The notes under the pieces were generated by a model. It did not search any database. It saw only the letters and a list, made by a program, of their open reading frames with translations, and was not told the DNA's origin. A stretch of DNA of 64,000 nucleotides from Neogale vison (taxonomy: Eukaryota > Chordata > Mammalia > Carnivora > Mustelidae): the NCBI RefSeq assembly GCF_020171115.1, contig NC_058097.1, positions 8,863,501 through 8,927,500 on the forward strand, given 5' to 3'. Both the position numbers and the translations under genes were made by a program. Shown here piece after piece: positions 32,345-43,365 of this stretch. Position 1 is the stretch's first letter. Each line of letters starts with the position of its first letter.

Positions 32345-32490
32345 TTTACCTGCTTATTCTCTGCCATCTTCACTAGAATGTAAAATCCATGAGGGGAAAG
32401 GGAAGTTTCCTCATTGCTATATTGCTGACACTTGAAATAGCGCCTGGAACATAACAGGTACTTGAGGAGCACCACTGGTGTGGACCAAGG
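32345..32490 (+). repeat. L2 LINE 3' fragment
   Basis: TTCACTAGAATGTAAAATCC, ATGAGGGGAAAGGGAAG, ATTGCTGACACTTGAAATAG and CGCCTGGAACATAACAGGTA follow the L2 3' region. 32491-33061 is unassigned. Confidence 0.75.
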
Positions 32491-33071
32491 ATGATGACAA
32501 TGATCAGAATACGACTGCTTCACCTCCCGTAATTCTCAGTCGCTATATTCACTTCACCAGTAGGGGATCCTGAAAACCAGAGAGCTGAGATCACAGGGTC
32601 ACACCTGCTTTTGAATCTCAGTTCTGGACTCACCCCACGTCACTGCTCTACCCCTTTGAGAGTGTCTCTCTACGTGAGGATGAGGAAACACAGTCTGCTC
32701 CGAGTAGCAAAGAAGTTTCCTTAAAAAGAAGTTGATGCAGTAGTTTGGGTTCCCTAAACTGGGTGTGACATTAGGCAAATCATCTCTGAATCTGCACTTC
32801 TCCTTCGGTAAAAGTCTCTGTGGTGTGAAGGTTTTACACCTGCACACACCTCTCAAGAGATTCGGGAAGTGTGCCCCTGCCAGTAACAGATACCTGATTC
32901 AAACCCAACTCAAAATGGCTTTTTGTATGACCGCTGGAAGTCTGGAGGGAGACAGGCCACAGGCACAGGGAAATCAGCAGCTATATGAATGACACAGGTT
33001 TTCTCCACTGTCCCCTCAGGGTCAGCTTCATCGCAGGCTAGAAGGCCACCTGTGTAAAGAGCGGCCAGGAC

Positions 33072-33294
33072 GGGGACACCTGGGTGGCTCAGATGGTTAA
33101 ACCGTTGCCTTCAGCTCAGGTCATGATCCTAGTATCCTGGGATCGAGTCCTATATCGGGCTCCTTGCTCGGCAGGGAGCCTGCTTTTCTCTCTGCCTCTG
33201 CCTGCCTCTCTGACTGTGCTCGCTCGCTCTCTCTCCCTCTATCCCTGACAAATAAATAAATAAATAAATAAATAATCTTAAAAAAAAAAAAAAA
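33072..33294 (+). mobile_element. SINEC with long tail
   Basis: GGACACCTGGGTGGCTCAGA, TCAGCTCAGGTCATGATCCT, GGATCGAGTCCTATATCGGG, a long CT-rich linker with CTCGCTCGCTCTC, an AAAT tetranucleotide array (33249-33275) and A14-15. Imperfect TSD CGGCCAGGAC / CGGTTAGGAC (33062-33071, 33295-33304). 33305-33599 is unassigned. Confidence 0.95.
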
Positions 33295-33599
33295 CGGTTA
33301 GGACATCCAGAGGAAGCATAAAGTCTGCACCTTCCCTGTGTACCACCCCTCAAAGTCAGGAAACCAGGCCCACGGCGCTCTCCATTTTCACTGATCAGGA
33401 CTGGGTCAAACGTCTGTTTCTAAACCAGTCACTGGCAAGGCACACTGGTAAGCGGGACGGGCTTAACCATAGGCGCACAGGCGGTGGAAAGACATTGGGG
33501 AACCATCCTATAACTGCTGCATTTACTATACAAAGTATATGAGGCAAAATAAATGATAAAATAGGCCTGAGTTCTTACTTTTTACAAAAATACAATGCT

Positions 33600-33960
33600 C
33601 AAACGATAAAATACCCTACCTACCCAACAAAAGAGAAGTGGTTAAACACAAGCCATTCGTATGGCATGAAACCACTGAAGTATTTTTTTCCAGGCAATGT
33701 TTAGTGACATGAGAAATTCTTATTTAAAAAAAAAAAAGATATATCTATCTCTCGGTCAATAGATTATAAGCTCAACTTGTTTAAAAATAAATGTCATCAC
33801 TCATAAGAAAAAAAAAGAATATACGAAAATATTAAGGTCAATTATTTCAGGGCAGTGGAATTAACAGAACATTTTAATTCTCTTCTGCCTTTGCCTTCTT
33901 CCACCAAGCATATTATCTACTACCATATTAAAAATAAAAAAGTAGGGTTTTCAGAGTAAC
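33600..33960 (+). repeat. Old L1 3' fragment
   Basis: GAGAAGTGGTTAAACACAAG, CGTATGGCATGAAACCACTG, GCAATGTTTAGTGACATGAG, TTATTTCAGGGCAGTGGAAT and TTCTCTTCTGCCTTTGCCTT follow the end of ORF2 and 3' UTR of an old L1. No intact frame. Confidence 0.5.
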
Positions 33961-34011
33961 AAGTGACTCTCAGCAGGGTTGGGGGAAGCCAATTCGGGTG
34001 CTGTGCCTGAG

Positions 34012-34185
34012 TCCAGTCAAGTAACTTATTTGGGTCATTTGTTAAGAGAGGTTAAGAAACTCACAGTCTAATAAAATATATATATATAAAGTATATATAT
34101 ATTAAATATAAAGGACGTATCTGCTTTTTTATTACAGAGAAATCAGAATCGGAAAAGAAATCTGGCATTTCTCCCCCAGCACCCA
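34012..34185 (+). repeat. Local duplication copy 2 with (TA)n tract
   Basis: GTTAAGAGAGGTTAAGAAAC and TCACAG (23 of 26 aligned bases match copy 1), then an AT-alternating tract (34072-34111), then GAGAAATCAGAATCGGAAAA and CCCCCAGCACCCAGTT. Same order and orientation as 32030-32335. 34186-34569 is unassigned. Confidence 0.6.
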
Positions 34186-34569
34186 GTTCTTGAGTGTGGT
34201 AAGTCCCGAGTTCTTGGAGTCCCCAAGTTCTGGGGGAGTCGTGGCTGGGAGTGCCTTTGGTAGCAGCTGTCCAGGTAACACATGGGAAAACCCCAACCAG
34301 GTTGAGAAATGGCTGTGCCTGGACCACTAGGGAGCAGAGTGAGTTGCTGAGGGTCTGTGTGATTTATTATGGCTTTCTTCAGTCCTTTGGAGTGTCCAAG
34401 ACTGCATTTGGCATTCATGAGACAGAGCTCCCAAACCTGGTTTAAGGAACCGTGAGCCTTGCTCTCAAGCTGCCTTCTGGATATCTCGCTGGTTGTGACG
34501 CCTCAGAGATAGTTGATCTAACACAGTCTCAGGAATAGCCATAACACAGTCACCATAAACCTGATCTTG

Positions 34570-34735
34570 GTGGAGAACAACCACTGTGATAACACAGTCA
34601 CTAACAATGACCATCTCTGGGCCGGGCACTCTGCCAGCCACGTTACCTCCACCATACGACTCCGTCAGGACACAGCGAACGATACTCCCCCCATTCCAGA
34701 GATGACTTGGCCACGGCTCAGGAAGAATAAAGCTC
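34570..34735 (-). repeat. MIR SINE
   Basis: CATCTCTGGGCCGGGCACTC, TGCCAGCCACGTTACC, ACTCCCCCCATTCCAGAGAT and GGCCACGGCTCAGGAAGAAT resemble reverse MIR order. Diverged. Confidence 0.5.
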
Positions 34736-35859
34736 CTTGTGAGTCCAACCAATCCTTTCGGAGGAACTCGGATTCATATGGCTTCAAACTGCGTCTGATT
34801 CCGAAGCGTGCGCTCTGATACTGAGGAGGTTCTCCTTCACGGTTGACAGGTGCCGCAACCACAGTCCCCGGCCAAGCACTGGTGCTTAGCCCCTGCACTG
34901 GGGGCAGGAGGGGAAGCGGGGGGCGTGGCCAGGAAAGGGGAGCTGGGTCTCTGGAGGTATGTATGCATGGCGGTTCTCCAGAAATAGAAGCGACCACTAG
35001 GCAGGTAACAGGTAAAGGCAAGAGTTTAGCCCTAAACCTCGGGGGTGCATCAGGGATTGAATCTAGCACCACGCCAGCCCATCTCTGCTGCCACACGGAC
35101 AACCTGCTCGCACTTCCAGGGACCTGCATGACTTCCCGCCTTTAGGGGACTTATTTTTCTGCCACAGTAGGACACTGAATAGCTGCTCGTGTTCCACATG
35201 ACATCCCCAGATATGTAAGAGCTTAATGCAATCCTTGTCTCTTTTCCGCAGACACAAAGGAACCACCGCTTCCAGCACCTTGGGGCTCTCTTTCTGATCT
35301 GCCTTTCCTGTTTCAGCAAGTGGGGGATCCACACTCATGAAATAGGGCAGTTTGAGGATCGTACAGTGGTGCTCCTTTGGTGCTTACAATGTAAGCAACT
35401 TTTGTGGCCTCCTGATACCAACCAACCGAAGGATGCCAGGTACCTGGACCTTGGGCGCAGCGTCCAACTTCTCCGTGACTACACTAGCCGAACAGATGTG
35501 TAATGGCTTCGAGAGCCGAAGGGTTAGCAACTAAACACAAGAAAAGCCAAATTCCTGTCAGTCCCAAGCTTATGAGACAATCCATTAAGGAGACTCACAT
35601 GGTAAGGAAGGTTTGGGCTATAAACCCAACAGCCAAGTCACTTTCTTCTCACTCCTTTTTCACTGGAAGGTGCAGGAGCATAAACTCTGAAATCTTCTGC
35701 CTGCCCTAGGCGGCTAGATGGCAAACACCCATGGTGGAACCTTTGTAGGCCAGTTGAGATTTGTGGCACGGGGGAGATATGACACGGAAACCCATTCCAT
35801 AACCTTTCACCGGGCATAAAATTTACTGTGAATGGAATTCCTAAAAGTCCATGTTAGCT
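34736..35859. other. Unassigned non-coding stretch
   Basis: About 1.1 kb. It has a G-rich patch at 34902-34945 and short frames on both strands up to 154 codons, without domains. No repeat recognised. Confidence 0.45.
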
Positions 35860-35975
35860 TCTGATTTAAAACTATTAAATCTGGTTTCCTGAGAACACCT
35901 CCATTACGATAAATACATCACTATGACAACATATGCTAATTGCACAATCTCAAAGACTAGAGTGAACAATCTACA
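35860..35975. promoter_or_regulatory. Candidate small conserved element
   Basis: TCCATTACGATAAATACATC, ACTATGACAACATATGCTAA and TTGCACAATCTC combine an RFX/POU-like ATATGCTAATTGC word and other AT-rich sites in unique sequence. 35976-36574 is otherwise unassigned. Confidence 0.22.
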
Positions 35976-36574
35976 TGAAAAATGCATTTGAATGTGTCTA
36001 TCCTGGAGTCCTACCTCCGCGGCCTGAGGTTTGGCCTGAGTCACTGACGAATATTAAATTTCTCATGGTCAGGCTGCCATCTTGGTGGACAGAACTGGTT
36101 GGCAGGGCACCAGGACCCCAATTTCACACACGAGATAAAACTGGATCTACATTCACTTGGAATGCAGGTGTTATCTCCAGCTTATGGAAGTCAAGGGGGA
36201 GACATTTTCTATATATTTACAAACAAGAGTAAGCTCTTCAGAACGAGAAAAAGAGCGCCAAGTAGATACACGTATCTTTTCATTTTCCAACTATGGCTTG
36301 AAGAAATTAGAGAAGTGTTGCGGCCACTCTCTGTACTAATATATTAAAAAGAGAAATGAGATTGTTTTTATGCAACTTAGTCAAGCTTTTTCTTCTCTTA
36401 ATCGCCTCATTCTTTCTGTATTTCTTCTTACTCATGGCTCTTCCCTGGTTCTTCAGACATTGAAGCCAGCCCCCCTCCCTCAGCCTCTAGCTGCTGGGAA
36501 GGACACAGGTAAATTACCCAGAACCTGCCCTCCAGGGAATTACAGTGAGGAATAAGAGGTTGATCAAAATGGTG

Positions 36575-36785
36575 GCCAGGGCCTTAGATTCAAGCAGACA
36601 TGAGTTTGTATCCTTCACTGCTGTTGTAGCTTATCACCTTGGGAAACCAAGGTCATTCAATTGCTCTGACTATCCCTTATCCAGACCTGGGACATGGGGC
36701 TAGAAGCACATTTGTGAGGTTCCCCTAAGGATTAAATGAGATGACGAGTGAACCCACCTTGCACATCATACATACTCAACACACA
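36575..36785 (+). repeat. MIR SINE
   Basis: TTAGATTCAAGCAGACATGA, CACTGCTGTTGTAGCTTATC, ACCTTGGGAAACCAAGGTCA and GTTCCCCTAAGGATTAAATG follow forward MIR order. Confidence 0.75.
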
Positions 36786-38879
36786 AAATAATTACGGAAC
36801 AGTAACCAATTAAATTAATCAAGGCGAAAAGTTGGCAGAGCCATAAGAACAGGAAAAAGAGGAGAGAAAGAGAAACGGAGACGGGAAAGATCAAGGTCAC
36901 AGTGTATATTGATACAAACGGAAGGGTTGTATGAGAAACGGATAAACCTAGTGCAAAGTTCGAGTAGAAACAAAGAATGGCCACCAGATGAGAAGAGATG
37001 GAGGCCGTGGACTCAGAGCTGCCTATACCAGGGGAGTCAGCCACCACCTCTTACGCTTGGCAGGGGCTCAATGGCAGGCAGGGGTGAGGGAAAACATTCC
37101 AGTGTAAAAAAAGAGAAAATTTCAGGTATGTCCTGATCAAAGCTGTTAACATAGGGAAGCTGGAGGCAGGCTACCCGGAAGCCAGCATCCTAGGTGACTG
37201 CTTTCTCTGGCTGTTCCCTAGTTGGAAGTGGAGACACATTTAGGGAAGCTGGGGTTATTGAGCAAGTCCTGTCTGCTGTGGGTTGATCACCACAGAGGTG
37301 TGGTTTGGCTTCCTGGGCTGGCGGCTGCAGAGCCTGAGGGTCAGAGTTCCAGCACCAGATATGGTCTGGCCATTGTCCATTTGTACAGGCAGTCTCTCAT
37401 TAGCAAGAACATCTATCTAATGACCAATGTCCCTCTAACACCAAGCCGTCCACAAAGAAGACTGTGATGAGAACTCTTTCCCAACACAGTGAGTGCAGGG
37501 GAGTGACAGGTTGTGGATGAAGGGGTCACTCCCCATCAGTGCTTTCTTACGACAAGGGCACCACATACTCAGAGGGGCCCGCACGGCCCGGACACTGATC
37601 CCCTGTCGCTGTGGGCCTTTGTATAAGGATATGCGTGAATTAGGGAGGAAAAAGGTACTTTGACGTCCTGAAGAAATAGCCGTTTTTCATACAACTCCTG
37701 GGAGGTGGTAATTTATTCAGTCATCTTTCAACATAATTCCTGTCTGATTGATTTTCTCCCTGGCTTCATCTTCTCCAACGTGCCACACACCTGTTCCGGG
37801 TGAATACGAGTAAGTATGGTGTACATAAGGAGGGTTCGAGAAGTCGGAAAGGACTAAGCTAAAGCAAATGAGAAAGAAGTGCTCGCTGTTTGTAAAAAAT
37901 ATATAAATTAATAATAATCATAAAATAAAAAATCTGCTAAAATGATTACTAATGTTGATTTTTAGAAAAATAGCAATGAAAACTTCTAGCTCCTTAGAAT
38001 TAGGGAAAAAAAGGGCTGCATCCCAAAAGGAGAAATACTTGGTGTGATGTCACCAGCTTCAGCCAATGCATTTTTGGCTTCTGTTTTAGAAGTTTCTGTT
38101 TTGGGTCTATGGCTTGAACCTGGTCTGCGGCTTACCAGCAGGAGACCCTGAGTCACATTTTGGGTTATTTTGGGGAGTAGGGTGGTGATGTTCTAAGGGC
38201 TGATGTGATGCCTAGTGCTCAAAAAACACTTAAGAACTGGAATGGGGAGGACTATGTCCACCCTCCCAGGACGGTGGCAGTGAAGGTTGATGAAATGGAG
38301 ATTCGGTCTAGCACAGTGTCTGGTATGAAGCTGACCTCCATTCTCTTCACACCCAGAGGTGCTTCGTAAAGGATCTCACTGCATGCCAAAAAGGGACCAT
38401 TGTCCTACCATCACGTGTTGATTTGTATGATGATGTAAATGTGCTGAAAAAAGAAATCGGAGTAACCACGGAGTCTCCAAGGTGGGAGGAAAGATAAGCA
38501 AGACTGAAGGGCAGATATTCCATCTTGTACGTGTGCCCAAACAGCAACATTCACTGACCCTTTCCCAGAGCCCCAGCTCCTTTGGGAAACAGCCCTTGCC
38601 CCAGGCCCCATCTGTGTGTTCGGGAAGTTTGTGGTGGCAGATGACTTACATGACAATCACTCCCACATGCTGACCGAAGGATGCCCCCCACAACTAGACC
38701 AAAGAGGGTCAACTCGTCAACTCTAGGTTTTGACAATGGGGTTTCCCACCCTAAGGGGGCAGCTGGCTTTGCCATTAGCCAGGAAGGGGGGTCCTGGGTC
38801 AACACAGGGAAAAGCTAAGCTACAAACGGAAGGAGACGGATTCTAGATAACTTCAGAATACCTAGGTCCAGGGGGGCCT
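36786..38879. other. Unassigned non-coding stretch
   Basis: About 2.1 kb, the longest stretch with no repeat or gene that I recognise. It has a purine-rich run at 36845-36900 and AT-rich sequence near 37900. It may hold diverged repeats below visual detection. Confidence 0.4.
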
Positions 38880-39000
38880 AAAGCAACTCTATCCCTGGAG
38901 TTTTCCCTTATATGAGGCAATAAACGCCCTTTGTTTTGCTTCACCGAGGTCAATGAAGTTGCTCTCACTCACAACCAAGACAGTCTGACTGACACAGCTG
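38880..39000 (+). repeat. Old LTR-like repeat 3' end
   Basis: TTATATGAGGCAATAAACGC, TTTGTTTTGCTTCACCGAGG and ACTCACAACCAAGACAGTCT plus CTGACACAGC resemble the AATAAA-containing 3' end of an old mammalian LTR-like family. A related end is at 8.6-8.74 kb. Confidence 0.4.
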
Positions 39001-39029
39001 AGTAAGTTTTGGCTGAGGGGGCAAGAAAA

Positions 39030-39180
39030 GGAAGGAAATTCTAGGCACCGTCCCTGCCTTCGGGAAGCTTATGTTCTAGCTGGAGAAGCACACAAAAACC
39101 AAGCGAACCAAGAAATACAAATACTGCATAAGTTGTGATGAGTGCCACAAGGTGAAGGAACAGAGGGCTGAGATCAAGAA
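39030..39180 (+). repeat. L2 LINE fragment
   Basis: AGGCACCGTCCCTGCCTTCG, GGAAGCTTATGTTCTAGCTG, GAGAAGCACACAAAAACCA and GTGATGAGTGCCACAAGGTG match the L2 3' region. Confidence 0.75.
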
Positions 39181-39208
39181 TCCTGGAACAGCTTTCTTTA
39201 CTCGGGAC

Positions 39209-39560
39209 GTGTGGCGGGCAGAGTACACAGGTGCCTAAAGGTGACCACATTCTGATCCCTGAAATGTACAACTATGTTACTTCACATGGCAAAGGGGGCT
39301 TTGAGGACGTAAATAAGTTGTTTCTTCAGATGGGTAGAGCATGTGAAGAAGCTGTACGGCTAGATATGAAGGCGGAATATAAGCAGCTCCTAGAAACCAT
39401 AATGGAGACTCCAGGAGGAACCATACCCGGCCAACACCTCGATTTCAGCCCAGGGAGACCCATTTTGGACTTGCAACACCTAGAACGGTAAGGAGCACAC
39501 TGGCACGGTTTAAGCCACCCAGTGTGTGGTCGCTGGTGACGGTGACAACAGGGAACTCCT
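39209..39560 (+). mobile_element. MLT1 solo LTR (ERVL-MaLR), deleted copy
   Basis: TGTGGCGGGCAGAGTACACA, GATCCCTGAAATGTACAACT, TTACTTCACATGGCAAAGGG, CACCTCGATTTCAGCCCAGG and TTTAAGCCACCCAGTGTGTG follow an MLT1 LTR. About 350 bp, with internal deletion. The 86-codon frame at 39231-39491 lies inside it and is not a gene. Confidence 0.82.
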
Positions 39561-39889
39561 CCAGATGGTCAGCACTGGCCTCTCTGAGCCGTGTTTATGC
39601 TGAGAGCTAACGGATGAGGAGGACAGGCCACACCAAGGTGGCGAGAGGACCACCAGGAAAACCTTGGCATCGGAAAGATGAGGCCAGCGTGTTCTGAGAA
39701 CAGCAGGAGGATTGTTGCGGCTGAGAAGTACACTGCTCAGCCTTGACGTTCAGAGAAGACTTTAAAGCACTTTAAATATTCAATGCAGCCCAACTTTGGG
39801 GGGGGGGGAACAAAGCACTCCTTAATGATTTCCTTGATTTTAAACTCGTTGAGGCCTAGGACTGAAGCTCATCCATGTATTAATAATAA

Positions 39890-40085
39890 CTAGCACAAAG
39901 AATTCCACAAAGTGCAATTTTCCTTCGTAATTCCAATTTATATGCCTATTTAGATTCCTAACAAGAATTCCAGATCTTCTGAATGTGTCTTATTCTCATA
40001 TATTCTGTTGCTGCTACACCCAGCAGTACAGTCACGTGCCCGACCTGTAATAGGCACTAAATAAATATTTGTTGGATAAATATGC
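39890..40085 (+). repeat. L2 LINE 3' tail
   Basis: GTCACGTGCCCGACCTGTAA and TAGGCACTAAATAAATATTT plus GTTGGATAAATA match the L2 terminus. The 5' edge is uncertain. An 11-G run lies at 39798-39808, upstream. Confidence 0.65.
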
Positions 40086-40626
40086 CTGGGGTTTTTGGTT
40101 TGAAAATACACCCCCTGATGCTATATATCCCCCTATGACCCGCTCTCCCAAGTCACCCTCGACATAATTACAATGTTCTGATGGTTTTCAAGAGGAAGGC
40201 AGCAGATCTCAGGGCCAGCATTGGGCCACTGGTGCCACCTGTCTGATGGGAGGCTCGGGGGTGTGCAGGCACGGGAGAGGAAGGACTAGTGATTTGTTCA
40301 CAAAGTATTATCAAGATATCAAGTGAGCTGGAAGTCACTAATATGGCAACTGCCTAATGCTGGGAAGAAAACATTTTTTTTGGAGGGGGGCTGGTCCCCA
40401 CACCACTTGAGCTGCTGAGCGAGCAAAAAAACAATATGAATAAAGTCTGCGGGCACAGGAAGTCTGGGGCTCCCTTTTAAATCAGTTCCTAGAAGGCGAG
40501 AAACCAGTATATCATAGTGAGACAATCATTTATAATGGGACCATTATTAGGAGCCAAGATATAAAAATTGTACATGAAACAGCCTTATAAGCAGATTCAG
40601 TGCGTGGCTGATTAACCTCCCTGTCC
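40086..40626. other. Unassigned non-coding stretch
   Basis: No repeat or gene recognised. Confidence 0.45.
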
Positions 40627-40705
40627 CACCGGGGGCCGGGTGGCTCAGGGGAGTGGTAATGAGATGTGGAAGTCATTCGCCTCGAGGTCACAGGTTTAAA
40701 GCTGG
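40627..40705 (+). repeat. tRNA-like segment, probable ancient tRNA-SINE head
   Basis: GGGGGCCGGGTGGCTCAGGG and GAGTGGTAATGAG give a near-consensus pol III A box (TGGCTCAGGGGAGTGG at 40641-40656). CCTCGAGGTCACAGGTTTAA plus AGC at 40680-40703 looks like a variable loop and a degraded T-arm/B box (GGTTTAAAGC versus GGTTCGANTCC). It differs from the SINEC and MIR heads. A decayed tRNA gene is less likely because no clean acceptor stem pairs up. Confidence 0.4.
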
Positions 40706-40764
40706 ACATGTGAGAAGAGGCCTAATTGCTGCTCCTGGGTGACTCAACAGAGCACAGACCGGCA

Positions 40765-40779
40765 GGCGCCGCCTTGTGG
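40765..40779 (-). promoter_or_regulatory. Weak CTCF-like motif
   Basis: The reverse complement reads CCACAAGGCGGCGCC, 13 of 15 positions compatible with CCASYAGRKGGCRSY. A single motif without flanking support. Confidence 0.25.
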
Positions 40780-40784
40780 GCTCC

Positions 40785-40870
40785 AAGACGCAGAGACTGG
40801 GGTTCAAGTCCCTGCACTCCCCCTGAACTTGCTGGGGACTCAGAGATGCTCCCGTAGCCTGGCCTTCTCA
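40785..40870 (+). repeat. Possible MIR head fragment
   Basis: GACTGGGGTTCAAGTCCCTG contains a perfect B-box-like GGTTCAAGTCC, followed by CACTCCCCCTGAACTTGCTG. This resembles the tRNA-derived head of MIR. Confidence 0.45.
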
Positions 40871-40900
40871 ACCATGGACACAATTTTGTTAAGGCTCATT

Positions 40901-40937
40901 CCTTTTCTTTCTTTCTTTCTTTTTTTTCCTTTCTTTT
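40901..40937 (+). repeat. (CTTT)n pyrimidine microsatellite
   Basis: CTTT units with a central T8 run. Confidence 0.93.
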
Positions 40938-41194
40938 AAGATGAATAGGAGTATGCTTGGCACATGGTAAGTAGTTGATAAAGGGTAACTCTGCTATTTT
41001 CTAAGAATACATGTTTTCTTGTGCATTCTTGGGCATCAAAGGGGCTAGAAGTAGCTCTAAATATTACAAATTCCAGTGCTGCTGGATCTTCTTGGGTCTG
41101 GATAGCTGCACAGAGATTTTCTGGCATTTCCAGTGAACAAAGCAGAGGCCCTTCTCTTGCGATCTCTAGTTTGGGTTACCAGAGGCAGGGACGG

Positions 41195-41345
41195 TAGTAG
41201 TGCTAATTTGTCTCTGAGAGCCTACTACAGATCAGGCACAGTTTTAAACACTTCGCCTCTATTCACTAAATGAATCCTCGCAGGATCCCTGGAGGGTAGG
41301 CCCTAGTACTAGCATTGCTGATAGAAGCGTAATCCCAGGGTTTTA
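41195..41345 (-). repeat. MIR SINE
   Basis: GAGCCTACTACAGATCAGGC, ACAGTTTTAAACACTTCGCC, AATGAATCCTCGCAGGATCC and TGGAGGGTAGGCCCTAGTAC follow reverse MIR order. Confidence 0.8.
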
Positions 41346-42319
41346 CACCTCGTAGGAGGAAATGCATTATGTGCACCCAGACAGGAGGATTCCAAAATTG
41401 GGTTACCTATTCGACTATGTCCCGGACATCAAGGGTCGGGCAGAATCAGGAAAGATGCCTTCCCAGCATCTGTGATGAGCATGCTTCAGGCCTGGGCTTC
41501 CCCACAGATGCACCCAGATGTGGAATCAGTCTCAGCAGTAGCAAAAGGAAGAGTGGTCGGGGTGGGAACTCTCTACCGACCCAGAGAAGCTGCCTTACGG
41601 GCAGAAGCCCACTGCGAAAACGTGGAGCTTAGTTTGCTCCATACAGCTTCTCCATCAGGTGGGTCCCTGTGGCAGGAACATTCTAGAAACAAGTAAGTTG
41701 AGAACCGTTGGCCCTGGCAGCACTAAATTTGACCTGGTGCACGCAGGTGGCACTCGACAAAGTGGATGGATACCACCGAGGCCGAAATGAAAGCGGGGAG
41801 CCCAGAGGGCAAGGAGCGATGGGAGGGCTTTGGGCAAAAAAGGTGATGGGAAGTGACAGAAAGATGAGGCTGGAAACCCAAGTCTTGGGTTCAATCCCAC
41901 CGCTGACCTCTTTGACCCTCTTCCCTTTGCCCCTACTTCCTCCTTTCTGCCTCCTCCCCACCCTTCTCCTTATTGCTCAGAATAAGGGCAAATGCCTTCC
42001 TGACAACTGGGGAGAAGAGCGCTTTGCAAATATCCCTTGATTAGGAATTCCAACGTGGGTATAAACCAAAGGGTCCCGAGTTTAAGTTTTTGTTAGGTAG
42101 AGAGGACTGTCTATTACTTGGGGGGCAGGAGGTCTCCTACACAGGTATGTCACACCTAATTTAATACAGTACTTAAGTGTTAACTCTCCAATAAATTGCT
42201 TGTTGTTTTTCCTCCCCCCCTTTGCCAACCCTGCACTTTGCAAGGACCCGAGGCTCTTGATGAAATAGGAGGAATAATCCTTTCTTTGGTGTCTGCCATC
42301 AAGATCTATTTGGTAACCC
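41346..42319. other. Unassigned non-coding stretch
   Basis: No repeat recognised. Frames up to 110 codons overlap on both strands without domains. Confidence 0.45.
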
Positions 42320-42905
42320 ACTCCTCTAATGCCGCCTGTGCAGAGAAATAATTTCAGCTCCCCGTTAATTTGAGTATTGAACTGAAATTCTGCAGCTGCT
42401 TGCTGCCAAGCCTGAAAGCAGAAATTAATTTCAATGACCCAGGCGAGTGGAGGGGAGCTCTGTCAGGTAATTAGTCTTCGTCTTTCGCTACTCAGGGTCT
42501 ATCACTGTGCTAATCCATACGTAAACCCAGGCTTTCCCCGAGTCGCTGCCCATCTGCAGGGCCGTTGAACTACCTCTCGCTTAGGCTCGCCGAGAGTCTG
42601 GGCATCTGCAGGGAAATGGATGACGGCTCCCTTTCATGTTTCCCTTCCTTCTACCTATTTAGGGCCCACAGAATTAATGTGGCTGATTTACATGTTCTTT
42701 TCCTGTTTGATCGAGTCTGCTGTTGATTAAGTGGAGCTTGGGGTGGGAGAAGGGAGGGGGAAGGGTTCCCACTCCTGCAGCGTTCTGACTTGCCAGTTTA
42801 TTAATGAAAGAGGCACCCATATTGACAGCCCGGACACAAGTGCCACAATTACGGGGTATGTCCTTCCAGGCATCTAATTAAGAAGGAGCCTTTTCTGCCC
42901 TGGAG
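42320..42905. promoter_or_regulatory. Strong candidate developmental enhancer/conserved element
   Basis: About 585 bp of unique DNA packed with possible sites: homeodomain cores (CCCCGTTAATTTGAG, GAAATTAATTTCAATG, GGTAATTAGTC, AGAATTAATGTGG, TTATTAATGAAAG, CCACAATTACGG, CATCTAATTAAG), an E-box (GCAGCTGC near 42395) and GATTTACATG. No repeat signature. The palindrome-like GAAATTAATTTC near 42421 is typical of paired-type homeodomain sites. The vertebrate enhancer reading is inference. Confidence 0.42.
42740..42765 (+). other. Putative G-quadruplex tract
   Basis: GGGGTGGGAGAAGGGAGGGG continues GAAGGG, giving at least four G-runs with short loops, inside the enhancer candidate. Confidence 0.6.
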
Positions 42906-43216
42906 GGAGTTGTACTGTCCTATTTGCATTCGGTTCTGCCTTAGGATAGGGGCTCCCCTGCCTTTTCCTTTAGGAAAATCTCCTGGGGGAACCCAAGACC
43001 CTACACCGGAAAAAAACAAATGCAGGTATGGGAAGCTTTGTTCTCAGGGAGGTCCTTCGAAATCCAAGGCAAAGAATGATTTCTGGAGAAGGCACCTGTT
43101 CACAAAGTGCAGCCCGCCTTCCTCCATCCCTGCCCCACACTTCTCCGGACTTCATGGTTTTCAAGCTTCCAACCCTGAAGGAACCGGGTAGGGCAGTGGA
43201 ACTCATCAAAGAGGAG

Positions 43217-43365
43217 CCACGGTGATTTACTGAGCACCTAGGAAAGGACTTCACATCCACTAGCAAAGCTGACCGCTAGGGCAACTCTGGGAGGACTTCT
43301 GCTGTTCATTTCACAGACGAGAAAACCAGAGCCAGCTCCGGGAAGGTCCACAGCTGGCAGATCTT
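43217..43365 (-). repeat. MIR SINE
   Basis: GTGATTTACTGAGCACCTAG, TTCATTTCACAGACGAGAAA, ACCAGAGCCAGCTCCGGGAA and GGTCCACAGCTGGCAG follow reverse MIR order. Confidence 0.75.

Noticed and set aside
39231..39491. 86-codon plus-strand frame as a small gene
   Set aside because: It lies wholly inside an MLT1 LTR.
40627..40705. Functional tRNA gene
   Set aside because: The A box is good, but the B box is degraded, no clean acceptor stem is visible and no T-run terminator follows at the right distance.
40765..40779. Insulator boundary at the CTCF-like motif
   Set aside because: A single two-mismatch motif is expected by chance in 64 kb, so it is listed only as a weak site.
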